DNA of 64,000 nucleotides from Aquarana catesbeiana (lineage: Eukaryota > Chordata > Amphibia > Anura > Ranidae). The stretch lies in assembly GCF_042186555.1 (NCBI RefSeq), contig NC_133326.1, positions 687,077,944 through 687,141,943 of the forward strand, written 5' to 3'. A program made the translations under genes and the position numbers. Positions 11,894 to 24,110 of the stretch are shown here, in pieces. The notes under the pieces were generated by a model that saw nothing but the letters and a program-made list of their open reading frames with translations, did not search any database and was not told the origin of the DNA. Every line of letters starts with the position of its first letter. The first letter of the stretch is position 1.

Positions 11894-12009
11894 GTTTCTT
11901 CTGGATAAGTTGTATCTTCTGCCTCTGGTAACAAATATCAGATCTTCCCACCCCAACTCTCCCTACGTGGCAGTCCATGGACAAGCCTGCTGAGTAAGGG
12001 GTCTTGCGG

Positions 12010-12016
12010 TTTATAG
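12010..12016 (-). promoter_or_regulatory. Possible TATA box for the minus-strand VMO1-like gene
   Basis: The minus strand reads CTATAAA about 120 bases upstream of the preferred ATG. That would leave a 5' UTR of about 90 bases. No other promoter evidence is visible. Confidence 0.3.
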
Positions 12017-12319
12017 AAATTATTTTAATAATTAAAAACAGTACAAGAAGTTTGCCAAATCCCCAGGGGAAATCAAAAGCAGGCCATTCCCTGGAGCAGA
12101 GCCAATGTCATTATCCTCAAAGAACCCACTATATGTCGATAAAATATTTAGTCATTTGCAAAATTCTCTGTATCAGATGAAGCTTGTGCAATGGTTGTGA
12201 AAGTATTTCAAATGGATTTGTCCTTGATGAGTCTATTGTACATAATTGATAAATATTTAAGAGAAATTAACTCTTATTTTTTGCAAAAGAAGTCCTCTAA
12301 TGTTTGAAATAAATCCTAT

Positions 12320-12320
12320 G

Positions 12321-12382
<62 letters not shown>
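12320..12382. repeat. (TA)n microsatellite
   Basis: An alternating TA tract of about 60 bases. It directly supplies the TA target into which Tc1 copy B inserted. Confidence 0.95.
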
Positions 12383-12385
<3 letters not shown>

Positions 12386-13981
12386 TTGTGCTCATAAATT
12401 TACATACCCTGGCAGAATTTATGATTTCTTTGCCATTTTTCAGAGAATATGAATGACAACAGAAAAACTTTTCTTTCACTCATGGTTAGTGTTTGGTTGA
12501 AGCCATTTATTATCAATCGACTGTGTTTACTCTTTTTAAATCATAATGACAACAGAAACTACCCAAATTACCCTGATCAAAAGTTTACATACCCCAGTTC
12601 TTAATACCGTGTATTTGTGGATGAGGCTCTTTATCTTCTCAGATGGTAAAGCCGCCCATTCCTCTTGGCAAAAAGCCTCCAGTTCCTGTAAAGTCTAGGG
12701 CTGTCTTGCATGAAGCCACTCTCCAGAGTGGCTCAATGATATTGAGGTCAGGAGACTGAGATGGCCACTGCAGAACCTTCACTTTATTCTGCTGCAGCCA
12801 ATGACAGATCGACTTTGTCTTGTGTTTTGGATCATTGTCATGTTGGAATGTACAAGTACTTCCCATGCGCAGCTTCCTGGCTGATGAATGCAAATGTTCC
12901 TCCAGTATTTTTTGATTACATACTGCATTCATCTTACCATCAATTTTGACCAAATTTCCTGTGCCTTTGTAGCTCACACATCCCCAAAACATCAGCTATC
13001 CACCTCCATGTTTCACAGTAGGAATGGTGTACCTTTCATCATAGGCCTTGTTGACTCCTCTCCTAATAAAGTGTTTCTAATTGTGGCCAAAAAGCTAAAT
13101 TTTTTGGTCTCATCACTCCAAATGACTTTATGCCAGAAGGTTTGAGGCTTGTCTCTGTGCTGTTTGGCGTATTGTAAGCGGGATACTTTGTGATATTTGC
13201 ATAGTAATGGCTTTCTTCTGGCGACTCGACCATGCAGCCCATCTTTCTTCAAGTGCCTCCTTATTGTGCATCTTGAAACAGCAACACCACATGTTTTCAG
13301 TGAGTCCTGCATTTCACCTGTAGTTATTTGTGGGTTTTTCTTTGCATCCAGAACAATTTTCCTGGCAGTTGTGGCTGAAATTTTAGTTGGTCTACCTGAC
13401 CGTGGTTTGGATTCAACAGAACCCCTCATTTTCCACTTCTTGACTAGAGTTTGAACACTGCTGATTGGCATTCTGAATTCCTTGGATATCTTTTTATATA
13501 CCTTTTCTGTTTTAAACAGTTCAACAACCTTTTCCTGCAGATCCTGTGACAAATATTTTGCTTTCCCCATGACTCAGAATCCAGAAACAGCAGTGCAGCA
13601 CTGGATAAAACATGCAAGGGTCTGTCAGGAGTCCAGAAACTCATAGACCTTTTATACACACACACTAATTACAAGCAAACAGATCACATGTGAGGATGGT
13701 TACCTTTAATAGCCATTCAAACTCCTTTGTGTCAACTTGTGTGCATGTTATCAGGCCAAAGTTACCAGGGTATGTAAACTTTTCATCAGGGTCATTTGGG
13801 TAGTTTTGATTGTCATTATGATTTAAAAAGAGTAAACACAGTTGATTGATAATAAATGGCTTCAGTCAAATGCTAACCATGAGTGAAAGAAAAGTTTCTG
13901 TGTTATCATTCGTATTCTCTAAAAAAAATGGCCAAGAAATCATAAATTCTGCCAGGATATGTAAACTTATGAGCACAACTG
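12383..13981 (-). mobile_element. Tc1/mariner transposon, copy B
   Basis: The 1.6-kb element has TIRs starting CAGTTGTGCTCATAAATTTA and ending in the inverse (ATGAGCACAACTG), with TA on both sides. It encodes a minus-strand transposase with only a few frame breaks and is one of the better-preserved Tc1 copies here. Its left end sits inside a TA microsatellite. Confidence 0.95.
12590..13570 (-). pseudogene. Tc1-like transposase with frameshifts (copy B)
   Basis: The N-terminal 185 residues are open (13013-13570): MGKAKYLSQDLQEK, a helix-turn-helix DNA-binding region with a GRP(T/S)K AT-hook-like linker, then the catalytic domain beginning with the WSDET motif, which holds the first Asp. A frame break near 13010 leads into a second open segment (12639-12992) with the second Asp in the HDNDPKH motif and the third acidic position in NIIEPLW. 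The frame is lost again soon after this motif. All three catalytic acids are present, but no single reading frame spans them. Confidence 0.9.
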
Positions 13982-13983
13982 TA

Positions 13984-16080
13984 CTTATATCACTTCAGTA
14001 ATGTAAGCAATGACAGAAATATGTCTGGGCAATTTGGATCAATTGCCCCATAGCTGATATGTACAAAAGTGCTCTAGTGGGTGTACAGGTGCGCAGCCTC
14101 AAATGGTTAATAATAGAGATATATTCGGAAACTGCAAATTACCAATTACCTTCTAATATCTCCTAGGGACTTTTATGGTGAGTTCCCATCTCTGGTTTAT
14201 AGTGGGTAGAGAGGGACAAATCAGCCTGGGTTTGATTCATGGGCCGTTAACGAAACCTACCATAAAATCCTGAAAATGCTAGCTTTATTTAGGTCACTAG
14301 GGTGCTAATCTTGAAAATCCATTCAGTCCATTTTCAAGTTTAATAGGCAAGAGATGTCAAACAAGGGGAATGGGGGGAAGCAGACACTGCCATGAGGAAC
14401 ATGTACCAATTCAAAAATACATTTTAAAAAGTGTTTTATGCAGCAGTAAGAGGCATGATTTGATCTGAGGGATCAATCCGTGGAATCTGTAGCAGCCTTT
14501 GATAGTATAGTTTGTGAGCTTCAATTCAGTACCACACTGAAACATAGCTGCCAACTGCCCCTAATTTGCATGGACTGTCCCTCTTTTGGAACAAAGTCCC
14601 TCTGTAGGGGCCGGGGGATAGCAGCTGGTGCCCATGTTTTCCTCCTTGTTGAGCACCAAGTGAGGGAGCAAGGTCCCTTTGTAGGGGGTAGCAGTTGGTC
14701 ACAGCCTCCATGTTTTCCTCCTTGTTGGGCACCAAGTGAGGGTCAAATGAGAAGCCTACCCTGGCGTGGGTTCTTCTGGGCTATACTAGGCACCTTGAAC
14801 AGGGTCACTGTTGTGCCCTTTTCATCAATGCTCTGGAACAAGGCTGAGGCTGCAATGGGTTCACACTCGACCTTAATGCAGGCCTCTGCTTTTAGAGATG
14901 ACACCATTTTGCACTGTACCTGTTCTCCAGTAACCTCTTGAATCCCTGTGACAATGCACACCTTCTCCATAACTTGCAATTTGGAGGGACACGCTGAGCC
15001 CTGTCCACATCCACCTGTCCAACGTGGATCACTGCTACTCCCAGTAATAGCATAGGGTCCTGCTGTGCACATGGCGTGAACTGCAAGCAAGCACTCAACT
15101 TCACTTAACTTTTGCGTACCTAAGCACAGGCTCAGGACCTCTGCAGCGTGAGTCTGCTCCCATTACTATGGGAGGCAGACTGCTCATGGAGAGAATGCCG
15201 ACAACAACTCTCTCCTGCAAGAGGCTATCCCACCTATCTCAAGCACATGCTTAATGACAGGCAGTGTAGTAGTCTTTCCTTACCCTAGGTAGCCACTTGC
15301 TTGTACTCCACATTATATCAACTTTTGCGGAGCTGTGTTTATACTCCAGTGTGTATAATGACCCAAACCATAGGCTATACAGTATGTGCAGGTTACTTGC
15401 ATTACACCACTTTCAGTAACTTCAGACGAGCCAAGGACAATGTTTCAGAAAGCTTTACTTGGAAAAATTGTAAAAAGGCATTTACAGATTCCAACGTTTC
15501 AAAAATGTACTTCTTTCCTATTTCCCTAATCCTATCTACAGGCTGTGTGCTACACCGGGGCGTACGTATAATACAGAGCCCTTCAGAGGCATTCTTCCAG
15601 TGCTGGTGTCTTTAGGGCGAACCCCAGATTCTGATAATGTCCAGGTAGTAGTGAGCGACATTCTTATGCTCCTCATGGGTGCTGTGCTCTGTCTCATTTC
15701 CTTATCGGGTCTCTCTTTCTCTCTTTAACTCCCCGACTTCAGAACTTCACACTGCTCTGGACCACTGTCTCTTATTTAGAACACAGGATCAGTGCGATGG
15801 ACCTAGAGGAAAACCCACCAATCATAAGGTGACCGGATTTTTAAAATGAAATCCGGGGACATATATATATATTTTTATTAACAAATGGTAAACTATTTTA
15901 GAAACATATTTTCCTCAAATTATATATGCAGTGTATGTGGTATGTGTTTATGGAATGATTGTATGATATATACGTTATTTCTTACATTTCGTCCATTAAT
16001 AAAGATAAAAAAAAGATACTTCTTAGAAACTTTTGAGATATGACTACCAAATGTTATGAAGCTAAGATAGAGAAAAAAAA
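13984..16080. other. Unassigned intergenic sequence with diverged repeats
   Basis: No exon is assigned. Around 14550-14740 there are two near-copies of a CTTGTTG(A/G)GCACCAAGTGAGG block, suggesting a local duplication inside an old repeat. A minus-strand frame of 115 codons (14743-15090) contains several Cys and no family motif I recognise; see rejected items. Near 15830 a block GACCGGATTTTTAAAATGAA is followed by a short inverted match, probably a degraded repeat end. Confidence 0.4.
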
Positions 16081-16084
16081 GAGT

Positions 16085-16195
16085 GCAGTGTTCAGGAGGG
16101 CGCTACATAAAGAATGCAGGGCTAAGGAGCACCCTACATAAAGAATGCAGGGCTCAGGAGTGCGCTACATAAAGAATGCAGGGCTCAGCTGTGCC
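16085..16195. repeat. 31-bp tandem repeat (about 3.5 copies)
   Basis: Units built on AATGCAGGGCTCAGGAGTGC followed by GCTACATAAAG repeat head to tail and run into the 24-bp array to the right. Confidence 0.85.
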
Positions 16196-16560
16196 CATCT
16201 ATGCAGCTTCACCAGTACCCAGCACTACAGCTTCACCAGTGCTCATCTATGCAGCCTCACCAGTGCCAATCTATGCAGCCTCACAAATTCCCAGCAATGC
16301 AGCCTCACCAGTGCCCATTCAATGCAGCCTCACCAGTGCCCAGGAAAGCAGCCTCACCAGTGCCCAGGAATGCAGCCTCACCAGTGCCCAGGAATGCAGC
16401 CTTACCAGTGCCCAGCAACGCAGCCTCACCAGTGCCTAGCAATTCAGCCTCAACAGTCCCCAGGAATGCAGCCTCACCAGTGCCCAGGAATGCAGCCTCA
16501 CCAGTGCCCATCTATGCAGCCTCATCTGTGCCCAGCAATGCAGCCTCACCTGTGCAGGGG
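16190..16560. repeat. 24-bp minisatellite
   Basis: About 15 copies of AATGCAGCCTCACCAGTGCC plus four bases occur in tandem. The 24-bp period keeps three plus-strand frames and one minus-strand frame open, giving an 8-residue peptide repeat. There is no start context, splice context or cross-copy conservation to suggest translation. Confidence 0.92.
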
Positions 16561-16800
16561 ATCAGAGAGGAGAGGAAGAGGAGAGCCGGCCGAATCATCA
16601 CACATATTAATAATTATTAGCATAATTATTGTTAATTTTTATTGGATCATATTTTTTTATCAAGCAATTTTATTACTATATATCTTATATGATTGGTTGC
16701 AATAACTCACTGGATGTAATGAATTTGGAGCACAGCACGACACTTTATTGATTTGTATTTACTTTGCACTTATTTGGGGTTGTGATCTGTGTTAGCAGCT

Positions 16801-16802
<2 letters not shown>

Positions 16803-16852
<50 letters not shown>
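16803..16852. repeat. (TA)n microsatellite
   Basis: A pure alternating TA tract of about 50 bases, close to the left limit of recognisable copia sequence. Confidence 0.95.
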
Positions 16853-16856
<4 letters not shown>

Positions 16857-16889
16857 CTTATTTCATCGCTAAAAGGCTCAAGTGAACAC

Positions 16890-17190
16890 GCAAGGTAGCT
16901 TGCAAGGTTTACCCATATTTTTCTTGTAGTTTGCTTGGCATATTGACTTCACAGGTTTCAGGGATCTGTGTTTCTGGTGATGGGCTTTCATCAAAATAAA
17001 CACTATGGCTTATTGTCACTTTGTCAGTCTTTGGGTGTAGGATTCTGTAACCCTTTGTTTGCTCAATGTAGCCTAGTAAAATGCCCTATATGGCTCTATT
17101 CTCCAGCTTGGATCACTTTTCACTGGAATATAGGCATATGCTTTACATCCAAAACAAACACTGTGATGTGCCCTATGCTAGGCTTTGATC
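16890..17190 (-). pseudogene. Ty1/copia integrase C-terminal fragment
   Basis: Read on the minus strand this encodes a VFGCKAYAYIP-like segment, then a decayed stretch, then VTISHSVYFDES. These correspond to the region after the copia integrase core (the FGC(x)AY...IP and V(x)SR(x)V(x)FDE segments). The piece is collinear with the integrase fragment at 18105-18818 but separated by about 900 bp of unrelated, partly tandem-repeat DNA. No reverse-transcriptase domain follows to the left, so the element is truncated near 16.87 kb. Confidence 0.75.
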
Positions 17191-18104
17191 CAGGGGAGTT
17201 GGTAGGTGGCAAAAACACCAGGGGCTTCAGCCCAAAGTCCGAGCCCAGCACCGGGGGGGGGGTAGTACCTACCTGACGCGCGCTGACCTACTTGACACTG
17301 ACCTACACTGACCAACCTGACACACACTGACCTACACAACATACACTGACTTACCTGCCTACCTGACACACACTGATCTACCTGACCTACACTGACCTAC
17401 CTGACACACACACTGACCTACCAGACATACACTGACCTACCTGACCTACACTGACCTACCTGACCTACACTGACCTACCTGACACACATTGACCTACCTG
17501 ACCTACACTGACACACACACACTGACCTACCTGATATACACTGACCTGCCTGACACACAGTGACCTACCTGACCTACACTGACACACACACTGACCTACC
17601 TGTCCTACACTGACCTACTTGACACACACACACTGACCTACCTGACATACACTGACCTACCTGACCTACACTGACCTACACGACATACACTGACCTACCT
17701 GACCAGACTTCAGGTGTCCTCCTGCAGCTCAGCGGTGCGTCCATCACACAGTAGAGTAGACTCCAGAGTCCAGGCAGCCAGAGAGAGCCATGATGAGGAG
17801 AGGAGAGCCGCCCGCCCGAGCGCTGAGTGGGGTCGGGATCATCTGACAGTGGCGAGGCGGCCGCATTGTAATTCCCGCCTTCTGGAGCCTGCAGTGCCTA
17901 TGATGGACGTCACGTCCCACGGTCCTGGCATTGGATCAGTAGGTCGTCCATCAGCGCTGCAGTCTCCAGAAGGCAGGACTTGCTATTACACTCGGCCTCA
18001 CTCGGCTGATAGAACGGTGTCCACCCGAGACACCGAGGCTTTTTGGGGACCCATTCAGGGCTTCTGCCACTGTCAGCCCCGCCCCCCCCACCAATGCCAC
18101 TGCT
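17191..18104. other. Insertion of unknown origin within the copia integrase region
   Basis: This block separates two collinear copia pieces. Its ends are G/C-runs (about 17252 and 18083), its centre is a tandem array (17270-17705), and its right part is GC-rich with no recognised protein. No target duplication is evident. Confidence 0.5.
17270..17705. repeat. ACTGACCTACCTGACACAC-type minisatellite
   Basis: Irregular tandem copies of 14- to 26-bp units composed of CTGACCTAC and CTGACACACA words fill about 430 bp. Copy lengths vary, indicating slippage within a composite unit. Confidence 0.9.
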
Positions 18105-18818
18105 TTGATTCATGCCACATTTCAAATGGAGTACTTTAAATGGCTCTTGGGGGTAGTCTGTTTTGTAGGTAGGTTGCTGTCATGACTGCTTTCCCCAGTA
18201 CTTGTGAGGTAGGTTGGCATCCGACAACATGCATCTGGCCATTTCTATAAGAGTGCGATTTTTCCTTTCTGCTGCACCGTTTTGTTCAGGAGTGTATGGT
18301 GCAGTTGTCTGGTGGACTATTTCTTGTCTCTTCTGGTATGCGGCCACTTCTTTGCTTGTATATTCTCCCCCATTGTCGCTGCGTATTATTCCTGGTTGGC
18401 TTTGAAATTTGTTGCTAGACATGGCAACGAACTCTTGAAGCTTCTTTGATGTTTTATTCTTGTGTTTTATCAGATAAGTAGTTGTGTACCTGGAATAATC
18501 ATCAATGTCAGTAGATATCTGTTCCCCCTGATGTGGGGGTTTTCACTGGACCGCAGACGTCACTGTGTATGCCCTGCAGGGAGTGAGTAGTTTTTCTTTG
18601 AGATGCCTGTAGTAGGGGAGTACGAGTGGCTTTTGCTTCAATACTGCACTTGCATTTCATGGGCACTTTGCAAGGTTCTATTGTCAAATCTTCTGATAAA
18701 CCTCTCTTTATAATGTCCTGTATAACTTTTGTGCCCCAGCCACCTGTGCCATAAGTAAATATATTTGCTGTGTAGGTCATTAGAGACTATATTGGTTTGC
18801 TGGTCTATGGTGATGAGC
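18105..18818 (-). pseudogene. Ty1/copia GAG-pre-integrase and integrase core
   Basis: The minus strand encodes, in order, the Zn-binding WHRWLGH segment, an HSDVCGP motif (first catalytic Asp), RSDNGGEYTS (second Asp) and a PEQNGAAERKNRT motif holding the catalytic Glu, followed by YWG-type and MW-type segments. The DDE residues are present. The C-terminal 80 residues of the core (18180-18422) are open, but frameshifts occur upstream. The right end is cut exactly by the hAT insertion at 18827, and the reading frame resumes without loss at 27741. Confidence 0.9.
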
Positions 18819-19459
18819 CTGTATAGTAGGGATGAGCGGTTCATAGCAGAACATGCGAACATGCAAAAAGTTGGTTGGAACACGCGAACACAGTTAAAGT
18901 CTATGGGACACGAACGTGAAAAATCAAAAGTGCTCATTTTAAAGGCTTATATGCAAATTATTTCCATAAAAAGTGTTTGGGGACCCGGGTCCTGCCCCAG
19001 GGAACATGTATCAATGAAAAAAAAAGTTTTAAAAACTGCCTTTTTTCGGGAGCACTGATTTTAAGAATGCTTAACGTGAAACACTGAAAATGAAATATTC
19101 CTTAAAATATTGTGCCTGGAGGGTGTCTATAGTATGCCTGTAAAGTGGCGCAGTTTTCCCGTGTTTAGAACAATACCACAGCAAAATGACATTTCTAAAG
19201 AAAAAAAAAAGTCATTTAACACTGCTGTAATGTATTGTCGGGTCCCGGCAATATAGATGAAAATCATTAAAAAAAACGGCATGGGTTCCCCCCCCCCCAG
19301 CCCATTACCGGGCTCTTTGGGTCTGGTACGGATATTAAGGGGAACCCCGCACCCAAATTTAAAAAAAAAATTGCGTGGGGGGGCCCCAGGCTCTATATAC
19401 TCTGATCAGAAGTATATATACTATACGGCCTGCCCTATATACTCTGCAGAAAATTGGGC

Positions 19460-20262
19460 CTTAGGTGTTGGTGGTGCCAGAACACTGTAACCCCTCTCAG
19501 TTACTCTTGTTGGGTGCAAGAACAGGCCATGCTGTTAAATATTATTTCAAAAATTGTAATTACATGCCCCTGTTAAACAGGGGCAAAAAAATTTGCCTTT
19601 GGTGGTGGTGGTGGTGCCACAACACTGGTATGCCCCGTACACACAATAGGATTTTCTGAAAGAAAATGTTCTATGGGAGCTTGTTGTCGGAAATTCCGAC
19701 CAGGTGTAGGCTCCATCGGACATTTTCCATCGGAATTTCCGTCACACAAAATTTGAGAGCTGGTTCTCAAATTTTCCGACAACAAAATCCGTTGTCGTAA
19801 ATTCCGATCGTGTGTACACAATTCCGACGCACAAAATTCCACGCAGGCTCAGAATCAAGCAGAAAAACCTCACTGGCTATTGAACTTCATTTTTCTCGGC
19901 TCGTCGTACGTGTTGTACGTCACCGCGTTCTTGACATTCGGAATTTCCGACAAGATCTGTGTGACCGTGAGTATGCAAGACAAGTTTGAGCCAACATCCG
20001 TCGGAAAAAAACATGGATTTTGTTGTCGGAAAATCCTATCGTGTGTACAGGGCATAAGCCCTCACAGTTACTCTTGATAGGCGCAGGAAAGGGCCTTGCG
20101 GTGAAATATTAGATCAAGAATTGTAATTACATGCCCCTGTTAAACAGGGGCAGAAAACTTGGGCCCTTGGTGGTGGTGCCACAACACTGTAAGCCCTCAC
20201 AGATACTCTTGGTGGGCGCAGGAACGGGCTGTGAAATATTTGATCAAAAATTGTAATTACAA
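19460..20262 (-). repeat. hAT 3' subterminal tandem repeats (inverted orientation)
   Basis: Three copies of a unit of about 115 bp contain a hairpin CCCCTGTTAAACAGGGG, a TAATTACA word and a TGGTGGTGCC(A) run. The orientation is opposite to the equivalent repeats at 23578-23765 and 50120-50690. A MITE interrupts the array at 19631. Confidence 0.85.
19631..20054. mobile_element. TA-flanked MITE, TGCCC-terminus family
   Basis: The ends are TGCCCCGTACACAC and GTGTGTACAGGGCA, with TA on each side (19629-19630, 20055-20056). The interior has strongly inverted blocks (TTGTCGGAAATTCCGAC types). It is related to the element at 37917-38314. Non-coding. Confidence 0.82.
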
Positions 20263-20392
20263 TACAGTACAGCCGTAGTACAGTTGCTACTACTTTTCTG
20301 GTGCAACTGTAGTGCAGTTGCTACTACACTTCTGGTGGTGTACACAGTACACAATACAGTGTAGTGTGGTGTTGCTAAACAAAATATACACC

Positions 20393-23300
20393 ATGTTCGG
20401 AAGGCCACCAAGGAGAGGCAGATGCTCACAGGCCACTAAAAGAGGGCAAGCAGCCTCTGTGTCTACAGTCAACAGTGCTGGTTGTGGACATGGTGTATCC
20501 TCTGCAGGTGGCCGTGGGGCAGCTTGTTCTTTTTTTCTGCTGCTGGCCATGTTATTGAGCCAGAACATGCAGAAGAGTTGGTGGAGTGGATAACAAAGCC
20601 ATCCTCATCCTCCTCATCTTCTGTCACCCAGGCTCAGAGTAGATTGCCTTCCAATGCAGCTGCCAAAGCCGCCTATTCCACTGGCTCCTTGTCCACAGTC
20701 ACTCCTTCCATAGCATCACCATCATGCATGAAGGAGTCCCCAGAATTATTCGACCACAGTGTCGGGTACATGCTGATGGAGGATGCGCAGCAATTTGAAG
20801 GCTCTGATGTTGGCTCCCAGGTTGAGGAAGGGAGTAACGTGAGCCTAGAGAGAGGGGGTGCCCAAAAAGGACAAGAAACTGGCAGTCACATTCCCCCAGC
20901 TGCAGCATACTGCCAAGTTTGCTTCAGTGACAAGGAGGAAGGGCATGATGAGGTCACAGACTGTACTTGGGTGCCTGAGAGAAGAGAGGAGGAGGAGAAG
21001 CGGGCCCAACTCCAATGAGGCAGGATGTCCCCTAGGGGGCAGCTTAAGGGCAGCCACCCTACTGCATCACACTGCAGAGCTCCGCAGGTGAATGGTGCTG
21101 CTGACTCCCTGCTGATTTTGAAAAGTTCCTTGGTGTGGGCCTTTTTTGATACGTGTGCAGCAGATCGCACCATAGGTTCCAAACATTGCTGTTTGGAACC
21201 TATGTCTGAACCGGTTCTAGCGTGGCCAGAACAGCAGCCGCTTGGGCACCTCATGCTTGACTAGACATATGACAACCTGCCATGCAGTCCATTGGCAATA
21301 GCACTTGAAAGACCCACATCAAAGAAAAAGGTGGACTTCTCCTTGCTCCTCATCTGGGATCTCCAACCCCACTATACCTCCAGTCCTCTCAAAAACCTGC
21401 ACTGAGAGGAATGAAGGTATAGCAATAGGTGTCCCAAGTACTTGCAGCCAATCTGCTATCAGTACACCACCATCTGATTTTAGCAGGCACATTTCCCTGC
21501 CCCAGTTGCTAAACCGTAAAAAGAAATTCAGTCCCAGCCATCCACATGCTCAGCGTCTGAATGCTAGCTTGGCCAAATTACAAGCACTGCAACTGCTGCC
21601 TTTTCAGCTGGTAGACTCTGCCCCCTTTCATGAGATTGTGGAATGTGCTGTACCTCAGTGGCAGGTTCCAAAATGCCATTTCTTTTCACGGAAGGCCATT
21701 CTGGCTCTCTACCGGCATGTGGAAGGCAATGTTTTGGCTTCGTTGGACAGGGGCGGTCAGCAGTAAGGTGCATATTACCGCTGACTCATGGTCTAGCAGG
21801 CATGGGCAGGGACCTTACCTTTTCATTCACGATGCACTGGGTAACTCTGCTGGCAGCTGGGAAGGATGCAGGACAGGGTTCAGTATTGTTGGAGCTTGTT
21901 CCGCCACCACGCCTCCAAAATGCTAGTGGTGATTCTGCCACAGCTCTCTCCTCCACCCCCTCCTCTTCTTCTTCCTCTATGGCCTCTTCTGCAAATTTTT
22001 CCTCTGAACCAGCGGTGCTCCGTAAGTGTTCAAGGGCCTACGCAAGCACTCAGTCAAAAACATGCTTTAGTTGGTCTGCTTAGGATACAGGAGCCACACT
22101 GGGGCAGAGATTATGTCAGCTCTGCAGGGCCAGGCTCAGAGGTGGTTGATGCAACGCCAGCTTCCGCCAGGAATGGTTGTATGCGACAATGGCACCTCCT
22201 TCTCTCCGCCCTCCGACAGGGACACTTGACTCATGTCCCATGTTTGGGGCACACATCCTGAATTTGGTGGTGCAGCGGTTCGTAAGCAGGTACCCAGGCT
22301 TACAGGATCTCCTGAGGCAGGCCAGAAAAGTCAGTGGTCATTTCCGCCAGTCATACAATGCCAGTGCTCGGCTGGCTGACATTCAAAGGGAATGCAACCT
22401 GCCCACCAACTGCCTCATTTGTGACATGCCCACCAGGTGGAACTCAACGTTGGCAATGCTGCAGCAGCTGCACATGCAGCAGAGGGCCATCAATGACTAC
22501 CTGTGTGAGTATGGCACCAGGACAGGATCAGGGGAGCTTGGCCTCCTTTTCACCACACTAGTGGCTACTGATCAAGGATGCATGCACTGTCCTGTCACCA
22601 TTTGAGGAGGCCACAAGGATAGTGAGCAAAGACAATGCATGCAACAGTGACACTGACCCTCTAGTCTTCCTTGTTGAAGCACACACTTCATGGAATCACA
22701 GCAGGAGGAAGAGGAGGACTTCCTTTCCTCTCAAGGCCCCCTTTATCCAGATAGTATTCCTGCGGGCCCGCCAAACACACAGGAAGAAAAGGAGGAGGAT
22801 TGTGTCAGCATGGACGTGGAGGATAACACTCAGCAGCAGTCTTCAAGGGATGATTTTCAGTCCCTGAAAACCCAAGGAGTTGTACGTAGCTGGGAGGAGG
22901 TTGTTACGGATCACGTGATCCTTAGTGACCCAGAGGACTCAGAATTGAATGCCTCTGTAAACTTATGCTGCATGGCCTCCCTGATTCTGCAAAGCCTGTG
23001 AAAGGACCCTAGAATTTGTGGTATCAAGGAGAGGGATCATTACTGGCTGGCAATCCTTCTTGACCCACATTACAAGGGTAAGGTTGCAGAACTCATCCTG
23101 CCTTCGCAGGATGACTGATGCCTTTAGACAATTTTTCAGTCCTCAGCACCAAGGTCTGATCGGTTCAAGCAACCATCGCCAGCCTCTGCATTACATGATG
23201 CAGGAATAACTAGGGGCAAGTGCAGACTTGGAGACCTTTCCAACAGAGCATCCACTGGGTTACTGGGTCTTGAGGTTGGACCACTGGCCAGAACTTGCTC

Positions 23301-23477
23301 AATATGCAATTGAGCTACTGGCCTGTCCTGCATCCAGCATTCTTTCTGAATGCACATTCAGTGCTGCTGGAGGGTTTATAATGGATCGTAGACTCCGTTG
23401 ATAGGCTCACATTCATAAAAATGAATCAGTCTTGGATCAGCAGCTATCAAGCACCTGATGCTGATGTTACTGATTGA
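20393..23477 (+). pseudogene. hAT transposase with BED-type finger, decayed copy 1
   Basis: An ATG at 20393 opens with a basic, Gly/Arg-rich N-terminus, followed by an acidic serine-rich region, the BED-finger region, and the hAT catalytic domain ending DADVTD at 23477. Recognisable motifs include TADSWSS, the CDMPTRWNST block, the LLDPHYKG block (which keeps the Asp that is Asn in copy 3), and the C-terminal dimerisation region (YWVL...ELLACPAS...). Multiple frameshifts break it, and an in-frame TGA at about 21016 is shared with copy 3. The BED segment has lost its first Cys pair. No functional protein is expected. Confidence 0.9.
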
Positions 23478-23577
23478 TTTTTCTATGGATGTGGGATCCC
23501 TTGAAGACTGCCTATGCTGAATGACTATTCTATTCCTCCTCAATCTTGATGATGCTAGCTTCCAACAATATTTTTGG

Positions 23578-23768
23578 TTTAGGGCACCACCACTGCCTAA
23601 GGCCCAATTTTTCTGTCCCTGTTTAACAGGGGCATGTAATTACAATTTTTGATCTAATATTTCACAGCAGGGCCCATTCTTGCGCCCAACAAGAGTATCT
23701 GTGAGGATTTACAGTGTTGTGGCACCACCACCACTAACACCAAAGGCCCAATTTTTCTGCCCCTGCCC
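23578..23768 (+). repeat. hAT 3' subterminal repeats
   Basis: One and a half units of the roughly 115-bp repeat (GGCCCAATTTTTCTG, then the CTGTTTAACAG hairpin and TAATTACA) follow the plus-strand transposase copy. They abut, at about 23770, the coding start of an oppositely oriented hAT copy. Confidence 0.85.
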
Positions 23769-23769
23769 C

Positions 23770-23916
23770 AGCAGCAGAAAAAAAAGGACAAGCGTGCCCC
23801 ACGGCCACCTGCAGAGGATGCACCATGTCCATGACCAGCACTGTTGACACAGAGGCTGCTTGCCCTCTTTTAGTGGCCTGTGAGCATTTGCCCCTCCTTG
23901 GTGGCCTTCGGGACAT
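23770..23916 (-). pseudogene. hAT transposase N-terminal fragment, minus strand
   Basis: An ATG at 23914-23916 starts the same Arg/Gly-rich N-terminus as copies 1 and 3 (MSRRPPRRGKCSQATKRGQ). It is cut after about 49 codons where the 3' subterminal repeats of the plus-strand copy begin. The 5' leader upstream (23917-24015) matches the leader at 20262-20392 in reverse. Confidence 0.85.
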
Positions 23917-24012
23917 GATGTATATTTTGTTTTGCAACACCACACTACACTGTATTGTGTACTGTGTACACTACCAGAAAAGTAGTAGCAACTGCACTAT
24001 AGCTGCACTGTA

Positions 24013-24110
24013 TTGTGTGCTGCGTAGACTGTATATATAGATATATATATCTATATATATATCTATATATATATATAGATATATATATCTATATATACAG
24101 TATATTAATA
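24013..24110. repeat. (TA)n with interspersed ATAGATATATATATCTAT palindromes
   Basis: An alternating AT tract punctuated by GATATATATATC words, making several nested palindromes capable of cruciform extrusion. It lies in the 5' leader of the outer hAT. Confidence 0.88.

Noticed and set aside
14743..15090. Minus-strand frame of 115 codons with several Cys residues
   Set aside because: No family is recognised. The neighbouring sequence is a duplicated repeat block, and there is no promoter or clear splice context. It may be transposon-derived, but I cannot support a call.
16145..16705. Open frame of 186 codons with an 8-residue QPHQCPxM repeat
   Set aside because: It is the translation of a 24-bp minisatellite. 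The period is a multiple of three, so several frames stay open on both strands. No splice or start evidence.
17270..17705. Tandem CTGACCTAC units considered as hormone-response-type sites
   Set aside because: Half-sites such as TGACCT occur by composition of the array, with irregular spacing. No gene lies next to it.
17714..18139. Plus-strand frame of 141 codons, GC-rich
   Set aside because: It lies in the insertion that splits copia integrase and runs antisense into copia codons at its right end. Composition explains the open frame.
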